Part shown: positions 44,725 to 55,884 of the stretch, in pieces | How the letters are laid out: each line of letters starts with the position of its first letter | How positions within the stretch are numbered: position 1 is the first letter of the stretch | NCBI GenBank assembly: GCA_028023455.1 | Contig: JAQFVV010000072.1 | Coordinates: forward strand, 4,422,501-4,486,500 | Direction: 5' to 3' | DNA: 64,000 bases | DNA from: Epiperipatus broadwayi | Taxonomy: Eukaryota > Onychophora > Udeonychophora > Euonychophora > Peripatidae | The notes under the pieces: generated by a model | The model's input: only the letters and a program-made list of their open reading frames with translations | The model's database searches: none | What the model was told of the DNA's origin: nothing | Position numbers and translations under genes: made by a program

Positions 44725-46785
44725 TATATTGTAATGGTATATAAATATGCTGTTACATTAATTTAAAATAAAAACTTTAAGTTTGCAAATAAAAATAAAT
44801 TTATTAAAAACTAAAAACTAAAAAAATTAAAGAGTTGTTCAATATATATATATTCGCACAGATGCAAAACTTTAAAAATTATTAAATAAAAAAAAAAAAA
44901 AGGTATTTGAATGTACTTTTTTAGAAAAAAGTACAAGATCTAAAGATAAAATATTTTTGTAAATGGAAATGATTGTTTTATAAATTAATTGAAGAGCAAA
45001 CTAGCCCTTCAGGCTCTTATATATAAAAAGTCAGATGAAATATAGATAAGGGAACAAAAGAATTAGCTTGACAAATGGAAGCACCAAGCCTCAGCTCGGA
45101 CCCTAATGAAAATGATGGATTAGTGATGTTTTGTTCATTGAATCCAGAGGATGATTATAAAAGGAAAAATATTAAAATTAAGGACAGTTCCAGACAGTTG
45201 CAGATTGATTGTTTTTGAAAGGTGTGATAGGATACATATATCACCCTCTCTCTCTATTTTAAAGATGAAATGACTGTAATACCAGAATGGAACCAGCTAA
45301 GGCCACCTCCAGAATATCAGACCGGTCTTCCAATGGGGACATCATGAGAATTGGCACCAAGAACCATGACTCTTCTACTGTAAGCTATTGAACTGAACAA
45401 TTTTAAAATTTAAAAGTAATTAAGAACTTTCATCAAGATTTGACAAGTTTAATAAACAAGCTAAATCTAATTTTTGTAAAATGAACTATAATCTGACCTT
45501 TTCCCAATCAATTAATGTTTAATTTTTTTACATTTAAGTTTGCTAAAAATCATTTCCATTTTTATTTTATTTTTATTAATATTTATTTGTATAAATTAAT
45601 TAAATGCATTAAATTTAAGTTGGGCATAGACGCTTGCATAGATTCGTTCACATTTAATTATGTTTTTGTTTTCATATTTGATTAAAATATATAGACATTC
45701 GGTAAATAATGATATCTTATGTTGAATATCTAAAATGTATTTATTCAGATGTCTTTTTAGTTATTGATGTCAATGCGACATCTTATGAGGAATGCCATTG
45801 GATTTCTTGTGAATTCCCTCTGCAATTACATCAATGACTTTATATTTTGATCATTTATGTTTATTTTGAAATGTTTTTGAGCATGTAATCTGTGTAGTCG
45901 ATCTATGCTCAACATTAAAAACAAACTTTAATAAATCCATCTGTGCGAACTTATATAAATGTTAAATTTAAGTCAGGCATGAATGGCTATATAGATTAGG
46001 GGAGGGTTATCTTAGGTTATTTGTTTCATAGTTAAATTAGGACAGTGGATTGAATATATTGGTGTAATTAGTAGATGTAGTATGAGGTTCGCTATGTGCA
46101 GGATCTTCAGTATATGCCACACACCCCCTGTTTGCCTATGGAAGGGATAGTAAGATGAAAACGCAGTCTCTTCCTATGGAGTTTTTTTTATTGTTCTTCT
46201 TGCCAACAGATGTAGCATTCCTGTTTGGTTGAGAGTCAATATCTTCTCTAACCATACTGTTCAGATGTACATTTCTGACAGTATGATATTTGTGCTGTTG
46301 TATTCATACTGCATTGAATACATTGATATATCAGATGAATCGATGTTGGTTTGGCTGCGAACTTTTGGCCTAAGGTTAAATAAGGGATAGAACATTTTCT
46401 TTACCAAATGCAATCTATGTAGTTTATTCATACTCGACAATCTTAAAATAAATATAAAATTCATCTGTGTGGATGATTTAAAATCTTAAAATAATAATTT
46501 AAATTTAAAAAAGATTAAAATCTAAAATAATAAATGTTATTCCTCAATTTTTAAAATGATTATATATGTGCATAAATAAATGTTGTTTGAGTGTTATTTA
46601 CTGGCAGTGGCTTTTATTTTTTTATATTTAAGATATAAATTAAACAAGTTATATATTATTATCTCTGCGTCTCTGCTGAGCTAGTGACATGGGCTAATTG
46701 TCAGAGAAAAATACATATGTAAAAGTTTAACATTGCATATCTGCCTACTCTATAAATTTTCTAGGTTCAAATGCCTAGATTGTTC
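44725..46785 (-). repeat. Unclassified 2-kb dispersed repeat R1, copy B
   Basis: Reverse-oriented counterpart of 6925-9005. The order of landmarks is exactly reversed: first ATTCGCACAGATGCAAAAC (44854), then the GAACCATGACTCTTCTACTG block (45361), then the CACACACCCCCTG region (46121), last TTCTAGGTTCAAATGCCTAG (46758). The hairpin of copy A at 8484 is lost here. No flanking target duplication is obvious. Confidence 0.7.
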
Positions 46786-47679
46786 CCTGTCAGCAGATAT
46801 TCTAAGACTGAAATCTTTCCATTTCCTCTGACAGTTATAATATATATATATAAATTTAAATTATTATGGGAGTATTCCAATAAATTTCTCCTACATGTAT
46901 ACCATAACACATACACATACATTTTTTATTACACACATACAGAAGCTACTTTATATATTGTAGGAAAAAAGGGTATAAACAATTAAAATAAGATATTACT
47001 ATTTAAAAGTGGTAGTTTAACAGATATATAATCCAATTTAAACATCTTTGCTTATAATAAAAAAGGTAGACTTCACTATTGAGATATAACATAATTCCAA
47101 AATACTGCTAATGCTCTTAACAAGTAAACTATGCAATTTCATTACAAAAAAATAATTACTGCAACTAAGTATAGCTTTTATTTTACCCAGTTTATTGTGA
47201 CACCCTATTAATACAATATAAAGACATTTGCAAAATTTTATTTAGGGATGCTCTGCAAAATTTTAAAAACATAATTATGAGATCATAAAATATATCAATA
47301 TATTCTTCAACATGCTAAATATGATATTCTGGAATTCATTATAATAAATTCATACCTTCATTGGTTTGAACATTTAACATGAATGAACAATAAAAGACTT
47401 CATAACAGGTGTTATATAATGAATTTGAGTCTAGTTATTACGGAAGAGGCAGATCTGCATATTTTATAAGGATTATGTCAAAGACATTGTAGAAAAGTGT
47501 AATGACAATTATTTTCATTGGGAAGATATGTAAGAGAATAGAAATACATTGGAGAACTACAGTTAGATGTGGTGCTGAAGTATTTTAGAAACAAAAGTTT
47601 TCTCCTCAAGAAATTAAAAGACAGTATCACAAAATATACAACAAACAGAAAAATGGACCACAATATTTACAAGCCTTCT
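46786..47679. other. AT-rich segment, possible LINE relic at 47215-47670
   Basis: 47217-47345 (TTTAGGGATGCTCT near 47241) and 63120-63250 (TTTAAGGATGCTCT near 63122) share wording, and the latter follows a clear RT fragment. This suggests the 3' part of the same LINE, but no conserved protein motif is readable. Confidence 0.3.
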
Positions 47680-47805
47680 GGCATCCATTGATTACTCTGG
47701 TTTGCATTGATTGGCACTACTATACAAAGAGTTTGTCCTGTTTTAATAACAGCTATGATGCAAGCATAAGAAATGGTGAGCATGTGATGTTTAGTGGTTT
47801 CCATC
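47680..47805 (-). repeat. Family C repeat, partial copy
   Basis: CATCCATTGATTACTCTGG, GTTTGCATTGATTGGCACTAC and GTGATGTTTAGTGGTTT are the reverse complement of 12018-12140. Its hammerhead section is missing. Confidence 0.65.
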
Positions 47806-47964
47806 AATTTCCAGATTATAAAAAGATATTCCAAACAAATAAATTAGATAATGCAAATTTTAAGGAATAATGAGATCAGTGCAATATATATATATCAAAA
47901 TACAGTAAAATTTACATAAATTATATTATATTTAGAAGTACTTTCGACTATACATTTTGTAGTC

Positions 47965-48010
47965 TTTATCAACTATATAATGTTGAATAATCAAAACGAG
48001 ATAACCTTTA
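47965..48010 (-). ncRNA. Hammerhead-like motif in left PLE inverted repeat
   Basis: Complement of the motif at 49030-49080: UUGAUAA, stem II GACUA...UAGUC, GAAAGUACUU. In this arm stem II is perfectly paired (UAGUC), while the right arm has UAGUU. Confidence 0.45.
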
Positions 48011-48079
48011 ACAATACCCATAGTTCAATTTAGATTTCCCACAATTCTGTTATCTTAACATTTAATTTTAAAGCAATTG

Positions 48080-48910
48080 AAATTTCAAGAAATTAAAGTA
48101 TATCATAGATATGTGGATGATGTTTTTATTTGTGAAAAACAAGATGTAATAATCAATTTATTTAATGAATTAAATCAGATTAAGGATATAAAGTGAGTTA
48201 TAACTGAAGAGAAATACAATTCCATAAAATTCTTGGATATTCATGTTACACGTAATGATTACAGTTTGGATTATCTTATGTTAATTAAACTAATTGAAAC
48301 TAAAGGTTTTATTCCATATGAATCACATGTACCTATATGTCATATGTTGTCTGGATTGAAATCATTCTTATTTCGAAATGAAAAATTGTGCAAATATTCT
48401 AGTGATAAAATAAAAAATGTACATTTATTTGTTAATGACTTGTTGAAAATTGGTTATTATAAAAATGCTATTACTGATATTATTAAAAAATTTAAAAGGA
48501 ATCAACAATATAATAAAATTAAAAATAAAAATAACATCAAAATGAAATAAATTCAATGCCATTAACATCGGATGAGCAGGTTAAGTTTATTAGCAGAATT
48601 TATAATGATTTGTGTCATATTGCTTTTTTCTCAACAAATAATATAAATAGATTACTTAATAAATCTAAAATTCAAAATTCAAGGTTTATTCAAAATTCTA
48701 TTATATATAGATTGATATGTGGATGTGGCTTACAATACATTGGTGAATCTAAGTGTACATTTGAGAAGAGAATAAAAGAGCATATGCTTTTATATAATAG
48801 AATTCAAAAAGAGAAACAATGGATTTAAATTTGATTATAAAAATATGAAAATTATTCAAATTGAACATTGTCATAATAAATGTAAAATAAAAGAGGCTAT
48901 GTTGATTTTA
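48080..48910 (+). pseudogene. PLE reverse transcriptase and GIY-YIG endonuclease
   Basis: Reading from 48101, YHRYVDDVFICEK holds the catalytic YVDD at 48110-48121. A single in-frame TGA (48194-48196) precedes EEKYNSIKFLDIHVTRND, the PLE FLD block, and the frame stays open to 48550. One frameshift later (48556-48828) comes the endonuclease: NRLLNKSKIQNS, then CGCGLQYIGESKCTFEKRI, with the YIG core and conserved Arg. Only one stop and one frameshift separate this C-terminal half from an open frame, so it is the youngest PLE coding copy in the window. The N-terminal RT part is absent. Confidence 0.85.
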
Positions 48911-49029
48911 AGAAATCATCAAATATTAATGAATTGCCAGTCATCAAATGTTAAGATAACAGAATTGTGGGAAATCCAAATTGAACTATGGGTATTGTTA
49001 AAGGTTGACTCGTTTTGATTATTTAATGT

Positions 49030-49080
49030 TATATAGTTGATAAAGACTACAAAATGTATAGTTGAAAGTACTTCTAAAAA
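49030..49080 (+). ncRNA. Hammerhead-like motif in right PLE inverted repeat
   Basis: UUGAUAA at 49037-49043 (two changes from CUGAUGA), stem II AGACUA..UAGUU, GAAA at 49064-49067, self-complementary AGUACU, then U. The layout matches other families, but the first box is degenerate. Confidence 0.45.
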
Positions 49081-49118
49081 TAATATAATTTATGTAAATT
49101 TTACTGTATTTTGATATA

Positions 49119-49479
49119 TATATTGATTTGTATATTACATATATTGTGGAATGAATACAGATATCAAACTTAATTTATTATATATATATAAATTATGTAA
49201 TTAAATATTTAGTGCTAACAAGTGCTAATTATTTGCTCATTTTTAAATGTGTTATTTTTTTTATATGAATATATTTTAAATATACACATATGCATCAAGA
49301 GTGTGTGGGACGCAAACATCTAATATAGTAATTTTAAATACATAAGCAAAAAAAGACGTTTTCTATTTGAGCATGCTCATAGGGAATTATTGATATAAAT
49401 GAGAGAAAAATTAGATTAACATGAATAATTATATTTAAATACTATACATTTTCTTTTCTTTTATTTTTTTTAAAAAAAT
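49119..49479. other. AT-rich spacer
   Basis: No recognised feature. Confidence 0.4.
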
Positions 49480-50155
49480 GCTAATGGCTTTATTGCTCGA
49501 GATTTCACAAAATGTTTAAGACAGAATTGATCTTGGGATCTCCAAATCTGAAATCAGATACTCTTTCAATCTTAAGTTGGATACTCTCCCAATACCAAGT
49601 CAGACACTCTCCCAATCCTACTCTCCTGATCCTAAGTCAAATGCTATTCCAATCTCAAATCACATTCTTTCCCAATCCTAAATCAGATACTCTCCTGATC
49701 CTATCAGATACTCTTCTAATCCCAAATCAGATACTTTCATGATCCTAAGTCAGATACTCTCCTGATCCTGTCAAATACTTTTCTGATCCCAAGCAGATAC
49801 TTCCCCAATCCTACATCAGATGCTCTCCCAATCCCAAGTCACTCTCCTAAACCTATAAGATACTCTCCTGATCCCAAATCAGATACTTTCCTGATCCTAA
49901 GTCAGATAATCTCTTGATCCTAAGTCAGATACTCTCCTGATCCTAAGTCAGATACTCTTCCGATCCCAAGTCAGATACTTTCCCAATCCTAAAGCAGATA
50001 ATCTCCTGATCCCAAGTCAGATATTTTTTTGCTACTATCAGACACCCTACCAATCCCAAATCAGATACTTTCCTGATCCTAAGTCAGATACTCTTTCAAT
50101 CCCAAGTTGAATACTTTCCTGATCTTAAGTCAGATACTCTACCAATCTCAGGTAC
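49480..50155 (-). repeat. SINE-derived minisatellite
   Basis: 49480-49550 matches the S2 SINE tail and body read on the minus strand (GGCTTTATTGCT, GATCTTGGGATCTCCAAATC). It then dissolves into about 28 imperfect copies of a 20-24-bp unit, AGTCAGATACTCTCCTGATC, to about 50150. The unit resembles the GATCCCAAGTCGGGCTCTC segment of the SINE at 42470-42490. I infer tandem expansion of the anticodon-arm part of a SINE. Confidence 0.75.
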
Positions 50156-51294
50156 ATTTTTCACTTAATAAAATAAATGATTATTTAGTACTGAGATGCA
50201 AGTAATAAAACACACATGTATATGGTACTAGTATTTAATTACACACACACGTGTATATCATATTGTTAAATTTATAACTTATGCATGAAAATATTAAAGT
50301 TAAAAGGAAACACAATATTTTTAGGTTAATTACTGTCTATTATTTTAATCTATAAATCAGAAAAGAATTAATGTTACATCAATATGTATCATCAATAATT
50401 TTCTTTTTTAAAATGCATAATTCATTAGATATTATTTACATGTTTACTTTCCTCTGGTTATCATTTTATTTTGTGTATATATTAGTTTATTAGTAAAAGC
50501 CATGGATAAGTTCACCAGAAGTCCTAACTCAATATCAAGCCATGGAAACTTAGTTAACTAAACTAAAGGCATCTCAGATTCAGACACCCTTATTGATAAG
50601 CAGGCATGCCTTAATAGAAGATATGATGAGTGCAAATGTTTTGTTGTAAGTAAATTTGTTGTTGTTGTCACAAATAATTTAATACATAAAAGAGATGTTG
50701 TAAGAACTAATACACATTTTTTGCCTTTAATAGAATTATACATTGATATTATATTAATTTATGATTTTGCTAAAATGAGCACTATAATGGGATATCATCT
50801 ATGCATAATCTAATGAAGATATACTTTAACCCCTTAGGGTCTATGTTGAATTGGTAATAAAAAAATCAAATAATAAACAAATAGGGTAAAATAAGACAGT
50901 TTTAAAAATAATGCCTTGACAAGTTTCTTCACAGGATGTATTTATATGTTTTAAATAATCTTTATGTCTCTATGTATTATTTATGAGTATCACAGGTTAT
51001 TTATTAATATATACCCACATCAATTCATGAAAAAACTGAAGATATTGTTAAGAATAGAAACTCAATAATAATATTTGTTCAATTTTTTATTAGGTCATTA
51101 GCATTAAATTATATGGCATTATATATATGTACTGCCATAAATAGATAACATTTTGTTTATAAATTTCCTGTCTTATAACATAATGAGCAGTACACAAATA
51201 CACAAGTTTATGTATACACTAAGAACAATCTTCATGTAATTTTTCTTAAATAAATATAAGCAATGTTAGTTAAATTTTGGTTAATCTATTTTTA
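50156..51294. other. AT-rich, no recognised gene
   Basis: A short block at 50505-50545 (TTCACCAGAAGTCCTAACTC) resembles part of the giant palindrome arm near 39225. Nothing else is recognisable. Confidence 0.35.
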
Positions 51295-51825
51295 AATAAC
51301 TTCCACACCATCACATATTTATGAATAAAACTCAATAAATGGCAAATAATCTCCAAAATGCATTTCTCACTGAATCAAAACTCATCAGTTGATCAGTGTC
51401 ACTATCTCATATTTATGTTTATCATATATACAGTATTTACCAATAATAAATTATTACATTTTGATTTACAAGTGTGAACTTTACTCACAACTTTGACACA
51501 ATCCACTCTACATAAATACAGTAATAATTAGCATTAATCACTTATTAAATTAGAGATTATCTTTAGCCTAGATATAAACTTTAAACCACATTTAAAGATT
51601 AATATATCAAAAGAGAAACGAATTTTAAAAATTCCATGTGTGTGTGTCTAATTAAAAAAAGTTAAATACACCAAAATTTAACTGAGATTTAGGATTTATA
51701 TCTGGGTAAGAGATGATCTCTAGTTTAATAAATGTTTAATAATAATCACTACTGTATTTACCTAAAGTGGATTGTATCAAAATTGTGGGTGGAGTAAGTT
51801 TGACATTTATAACTCTATTCAAATA
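51295..51825. repeat. Inverted repeat with hammerhead family A relative
   Basis: The arm 51470-51565 (ACTTTGACACAATCCACTC, TTAAATTAGAGATTATCT) is complementary to 51700-51800 (AGATGATCTCTAGTTTAATA, GTGGATTGTATCAAAATTG). The left flank carries a minus-strand hammerhead. It is related to 25595-25880. Confidence 0.65.
51350..51410 (-). ncRNA. Hammerhead family A relative copy A9
   Basis: The minus strand has CUGAUGA (51388-51382), a decayed stem II (GUUUUGAUUCAGUGA), GAAA (51366-51363), then AUGCAUU and UUGG. Upstream UCAA can pair with UUGG in stem I. Both catalytic boxes are intact, but stem II pairing is poor. Confidence 0.55.
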
Positions 51826-51828
51826 TTA

Positions 51829-52144
51829 TGGGTAACCTCAGTTATTGAATTCTCTTAATATTTTTTGAATAATATCGTGGTTAATACTGCTCAATAAAAT
51901 ATTTTTTATAAAAAAAATCTTTTTGTATTTTGTTGCAATACATTAATAAAAGCTGGACTTCATTCACCTATATATAATATGCACATATGGGTAACCTCAG
52001 TTATTGAATTCTCTTAATATTTTTTGAATAATATTGTTGTTAATACTGCTTAATAAAATATTTTTTATAAAAAAATCTTTTTGTATTTTGTTGTAATACA
52101 TTAATAAAAGCTGGACTTCATTCACCTATATATAATATGCACAC
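51829..52144 (+). repeat. 158-bp tandem duplication
   Basis: ATGGGTAACCTCAGTTATTG at 51829 recurs at 51987. The two 158-bp units differ at only a handful of positions, so the duplication is recent. No coding content. Confidence 0.9.
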
Positions 52145-52204
52145 ACGCATCTTTCTAATATAAGTTAAATTTAATAGTATGTAAGTAAATTATGTAAAGA
52201 ATAA

Positions 52205-52350
52205 TCATAAGTCTGTGCCTCATGTGGTTTGGCACAATAAGTAGAAAATTTGAATTGGAATCAGGGAGTCCTGGGATCGATTCTGGCACTTGCAAAAGGT
52301 CCAATGCTTAAATTTCTTATGAACTATCAAGCAATAAATCCATATAAATT
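52205..52350 (+). mobile_element. tRNA-derived SINE family S2
   Basis: TGCCTCATGTGGTTTGGCAC, GGAATCAGGGAGTCCTGG, B-box-like GGATCGATTCTGGCAC, and the tail TTCTTATGAACTATCAAGCA. It matches 42385-42525 read on its minus strand. The A-box segment is degraded (ATAAGTAGAAAAT). Confidence 0.75.
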
Positions 52351-53149
52351 TTTAATTCAAAATCCATAAACATATATTTATTCATAGACCTGGATACAAC
52401 TTACTCAAAAGATTAATGCACGAAGACTTAGTCTGGGCATAAGATGGGATATACTAATGATAATAAGATATTGATAATTATTGATAAGTATGACCTGTGG
52501 TATTGACCACTAATTGCAATGTGCCTAAACAAATAAATCTATTTATGAAGAGGTCAGATGGAACATGAACTATATACTCAAGTAGATGAATTCATAAGTT
52601 ACCCACACATTCATATCTACTGAATAACCTATGTTTAAATTCTGTCAATTAATTTTGATACAAAATCATTTAGTAACAATGCCATTCACATACAGATGAA
52701 AAAATGAATCCACTTTTACCCTGCCATTAATATTCTTATATAGATCTAGACTAAACAATGATAGCTACAAGAGTTACATTTAAATCATATTCTTAGAACT
52801 TCACTCAAATTGGCAGATCTAAATTTCATCCTTGTAATTATCATTATTTAATCTATGACATATGTAAGAATTTAGATATTAGATGAAATGTGGATCATTT
52901 TTTTCATCTACTTGCATTAAAATTGATTAGCTGGATAATATAAATAAAAGACAAAAAGTAATTAGTTTATATGGATGCCAGTTTGTGATAGCTTATTTGG
53001 TTATATATATATATATATATATTAAGGAAACCAAGTCAGATATCATGTGACTTATATATATATATAATTTATTGATAAGATGCATGTGTCAATTCTATGG
53101 TGTATGTATGAAGACTAATTTTCTTTCACAATATTATACACATATAAAG
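52351..53149. other. AT-rich spacer
   Basis: Contains a TA run at about 53002-53022 followed by AAGTCAGATATCATGTGACTT, a palindrome-like block also seen near the foldbacks (26425, 41347). No gene. Confidence 0.4.
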
Positions 53150-53880
53150 ATATATTATTAATTATTACATGATGTAAATATACATTTTGATAGTTCAAAT
53201 ACAGATGTAATTAGTGCAGAAGCTACTGTCAGCTCCAGTAAAGCTCTAGTGAGCTAAATGTGAACTATTCATCAATAAACATAAAAATATAGATTGAACA
53301 CACTTGTCCTTTAGTTTGGATTATATGTAAGCATTCAATTTATTGACATAACATGTACAGCATGATTATATATATTAACATAAGTTGGAAACAACTATAA
53401 GCTATTTTGAAATCACTATAATTAATCAGAGAGGAAAGGTTAAGCCTCATATTTAACAACTTCTAAATATTAATCTTCAGTTAATAAATATAAACATATA
53501 TTTTGATAGCTCAAATATTGCAATTAATATGTAAGCTATTGAAAATCCCAGCAAAGTATATGAAAACTGACTACCAATAAACAAAAAGTACAAATTGAAT
53601 CCACCTGTACTCTACTACAGCCTTTCCCTCTGATCAGATATTGTGATTTCAGAATAGCTTATGGTTGTCCTAACATTATGTTAAGGTACTCTGGGTGTTA
53701 ATACATCAATAAATTGAATGCTTATATATGATGCAAGCTAGAGTACAGGTGGGTCCATTCTGCAGTTTTCACTTATTGACAGTCAATTTACACATACCTC
53801 GCTGGGGTTTTCAGTAACTTCCAACATTAATTATATCTTAATGATGTAATAATGCAATATCAGAATAAAATATATTAAAG
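53150..53880. repeat. Three-copy direct and inverted repeat cluster
   Basis: A unit at 53165-53330 recurs in direct orientation at 53480-53625 (ACATATATTTTGATAGCTCA and CAATAAACA..TT blocks) and inverted at 53720-53875 (GAGTACAGGTGGGTCCATTC, TTTTCAGTAACTTCC). The last two form a hairpin-capable pair. No ribozyme core is recognised. Confidence 0.6.
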
Positions 53881-54012
53881 GTATGTCAAGTAATACTAAG
53901 CTCCCAGAGATGATATTTAAGAGTTATTATTTTTAGTAACATCTTATTGGTTAGTTATCTCAAATCTATGTCTTCATGGTTTAACACAATAGTAGCAGAT
54001 TCTAGAGTTCAA

Positions 54013-54125
54013 GGCAGTGGCAAAATTAGAAAAATTGGCCCTCATGCAGAAATTTGTGAGATATAAGACAGTGGCATAATTAAAAAAATTGGCCCTCATG
54101 CAGAAATTTGTGAGATATAATTAAT
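54013..54125 (+). repeat. 54-bp tandem duplication
   Basis: GCAGTGGCAAAATTAG starting at 54014 recurs from 54067 (GACAGTGGCATAATTA). Both copies end CATGCAGAAATTTGTGAG. Confidence 0.85.
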
Positions 54126-54204
54126 AATTGTTTTCATGTGAATATATTTTAATTGCCTTGCTATACATTTTCAAGTTTATGGACCCCTGAATTGTGTGTC
54201 CTCC

Positions 54205-54330
54205 AGGCATTGTCTTACTTTGTGACTCGGTAGTTATCCAACTGGTTCAAGGTCTATGGATTGCAGTTCAACTCCGTGTAGTACCAAGGCTTGAATTTCT
54301 TATGAACTCTCAACTATTAAAGTAATCAAT
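54205..54330 (+). mobile_element. tRNA-derived SINE family S2, diverged
   Basis: A-box-like GTGACTCGGTAGTTATCC, B-box-like GCAGTTCAACTCCGTG, then the family tail TTTCTTATGAACTCTCAACT. The body differs from the 42385 copy, but the tail is shared, as expected for SINEs using one partner LINE. Confidence 0.65.
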
Positions 54331-55019
54331 TATTTATTCTATTTTTCTTAACCTATCTTTGTTGTGCTCTTAACATGGGTACCGACACACAGTTAGATGT
54401 ATAGGCAGCATACCCGCAATACATACACTTAAATTTTTTCATATGAAGTGCCTTTCTAAAATGTGATTCACATCGTAATAACGTTGTGCATGTGATTCGT
54501 TTATTTATTAATATTAGATAGCATCTGCTTTGCTAATCTGGTAATGTTTTTAACACTCACGTTTATATTCATAATGTAAAGAATAACATAATCTTCTATT
54601 AAAAATATCTTTAAATTTCCAGATAAAGAGACTGATTTTTTATTTTTTACGACAGAATTAAGGGCCGTAAAACAGATGATAGGAATCAAAATCTAATTTA
54701 GAACTAATATTACTTTCAATACAAATATGTTTTATTGAACAAATTTTAATGATTTGTTTTTATAAAAGTAAATAACGAGACGCAGTTCCTGATTTATATC
54801 GTCAAATTAGATTTGAAACATTTTTTTTTAAAACTCTTAACAAGAGTTTAATAATGATTTCGCAATCAAAAAGATTTTGAAAAGCGATCAGTCATTGTTT
54901 TTTTTTTTATGTATAAAAATAGTTTTATATATAATCATTTATTTATTATGAATAATTTGTTGCCATTAAAGAAATGAAAAAGTATCAAAGTCGATCTTTT
55001 CTTTATTTTTTTAAAATTA
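54331..55019. other. AT-rich spacer before LINE
   Basis: No recognised feature. Small ORFs are composition-driven. Confidence 0.4.
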
Positions 55020-55035
55020 AATCACTTGGTGCTAT

Positions 55036-55877
55036 TATCAACCAGGTCTTGAATCGTTTACTGCAACTTGATAAATCACTGGTCACCAGATTGTATACTG
55101 CTATGATGTCATCAAATGCTTTCAAATCATACACACCCTGTTACAGCTATTAAAAACTATATTAACAATAGAATGATTAGACTTAAAAATTACATGAGAC
55201 TCTCTCAACCCTTTAAGCCTAGTAGAAATATCCCACAAGGCTCCCCACTTGCATCATTACTTTTTGCGATATACGTAGACCCCTTGATTAAGGACATAGA
55301 GCAATGCATAGATGGTATTTTTCTTCCACACCTAGGCACAACTGTTAAAATCATTTCATATGGTGATGACGTTTTGATAATATTCAGGGACCTGCAAAAT
55401 ATACCTATGCTACTTCATAAACTTAAGAAATTTGAAACTATAACAGGATCCACAATACAAATAAACAAATCATCCTTATGGCAAATTGCTACCAGTTGCA
55501 GTCTTCCCTCACACTTTACAGGTTCATTTTCTTCATTTCTTAGCATACCTATTAATCTCTCAAAAACACAACTAAGTCATCACTTAAATCTTCTTGTCAT
55601 AGACAAATTTAATAAAAAAATAAAGTGCTTCAACTCAAGATTACTGTACCCTATAATGACAGTTCGTATCATCAATGCCATTCTAGGAGGTATTCTTGCC
55701 TATTACAGCCCTTGGATGCATCTTCAAAAAAAAACTATTAAATATTTCATGAGTATAGCAAAAAATATATATATGGGGATCAACATCACATCTTCTATCA
55801 ATAGAAAATACCTGTTTTCCAATATGCAAGGGTGGGCTTTACTTAATAGCTCCTCAATCATTCACCTCCTACATTAG
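55036..55877 (+). pseudogene. LINE reverse transcriptase
   Basis: The main frame 55116-55877 (253 codons) carries IPQGSPLASLLFAIYVDPL (motif B, residues about 38-56) and SYGDDVLIIF with the catalytic YGDD at 55359-55370 (residues 82-85). INKSSLWQIA and RLLYPIMTVRIINAI, the thumb region, follow. Upstream 55036-55110 continues the RT in another frame, so one frameshift lies near 55110 and the Met at 55116 is not a true start. Tx1/L1 elements commonly have Y-A-D-D; Gly at the second position is tolerated in RTs generally. Without its N-terminus it cannot be active. Confidence 0.85.
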
Positions 55878-55884
55878 AGCTAAG

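Larger units (their letters stand above)
47884..49118 (+). mobile_element. Penelope-like element flanked by inverted repeats
   Basis: Arms 47890-48062 and 48950-49115 are near-perfect reverse complements of about 170 bp. Between them on the plus strand lies a 5'-truncated PLE coding region with RT YVDD and a GIY-YIG domain. PLEs are known for terminal repeats that can be direct or inverted. An internally complete, ITR-bounded short copy like this resembles a DNA transposon in outline but carries retroelement genes. Confidence 0.8.

Noticed and set aside
49512-49742. Repetitive ORF with LILSQ-like units, considered as a repeat protein
   Set aside because: It translates the SINE-derived minisatellite, whose unit length varies and breaks the frame.
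49545-50155. CRISPR-like array
   Set aside because: Units are contiguous, 20-24 bp and imperfect with no unique spacers, and the genome is animal.
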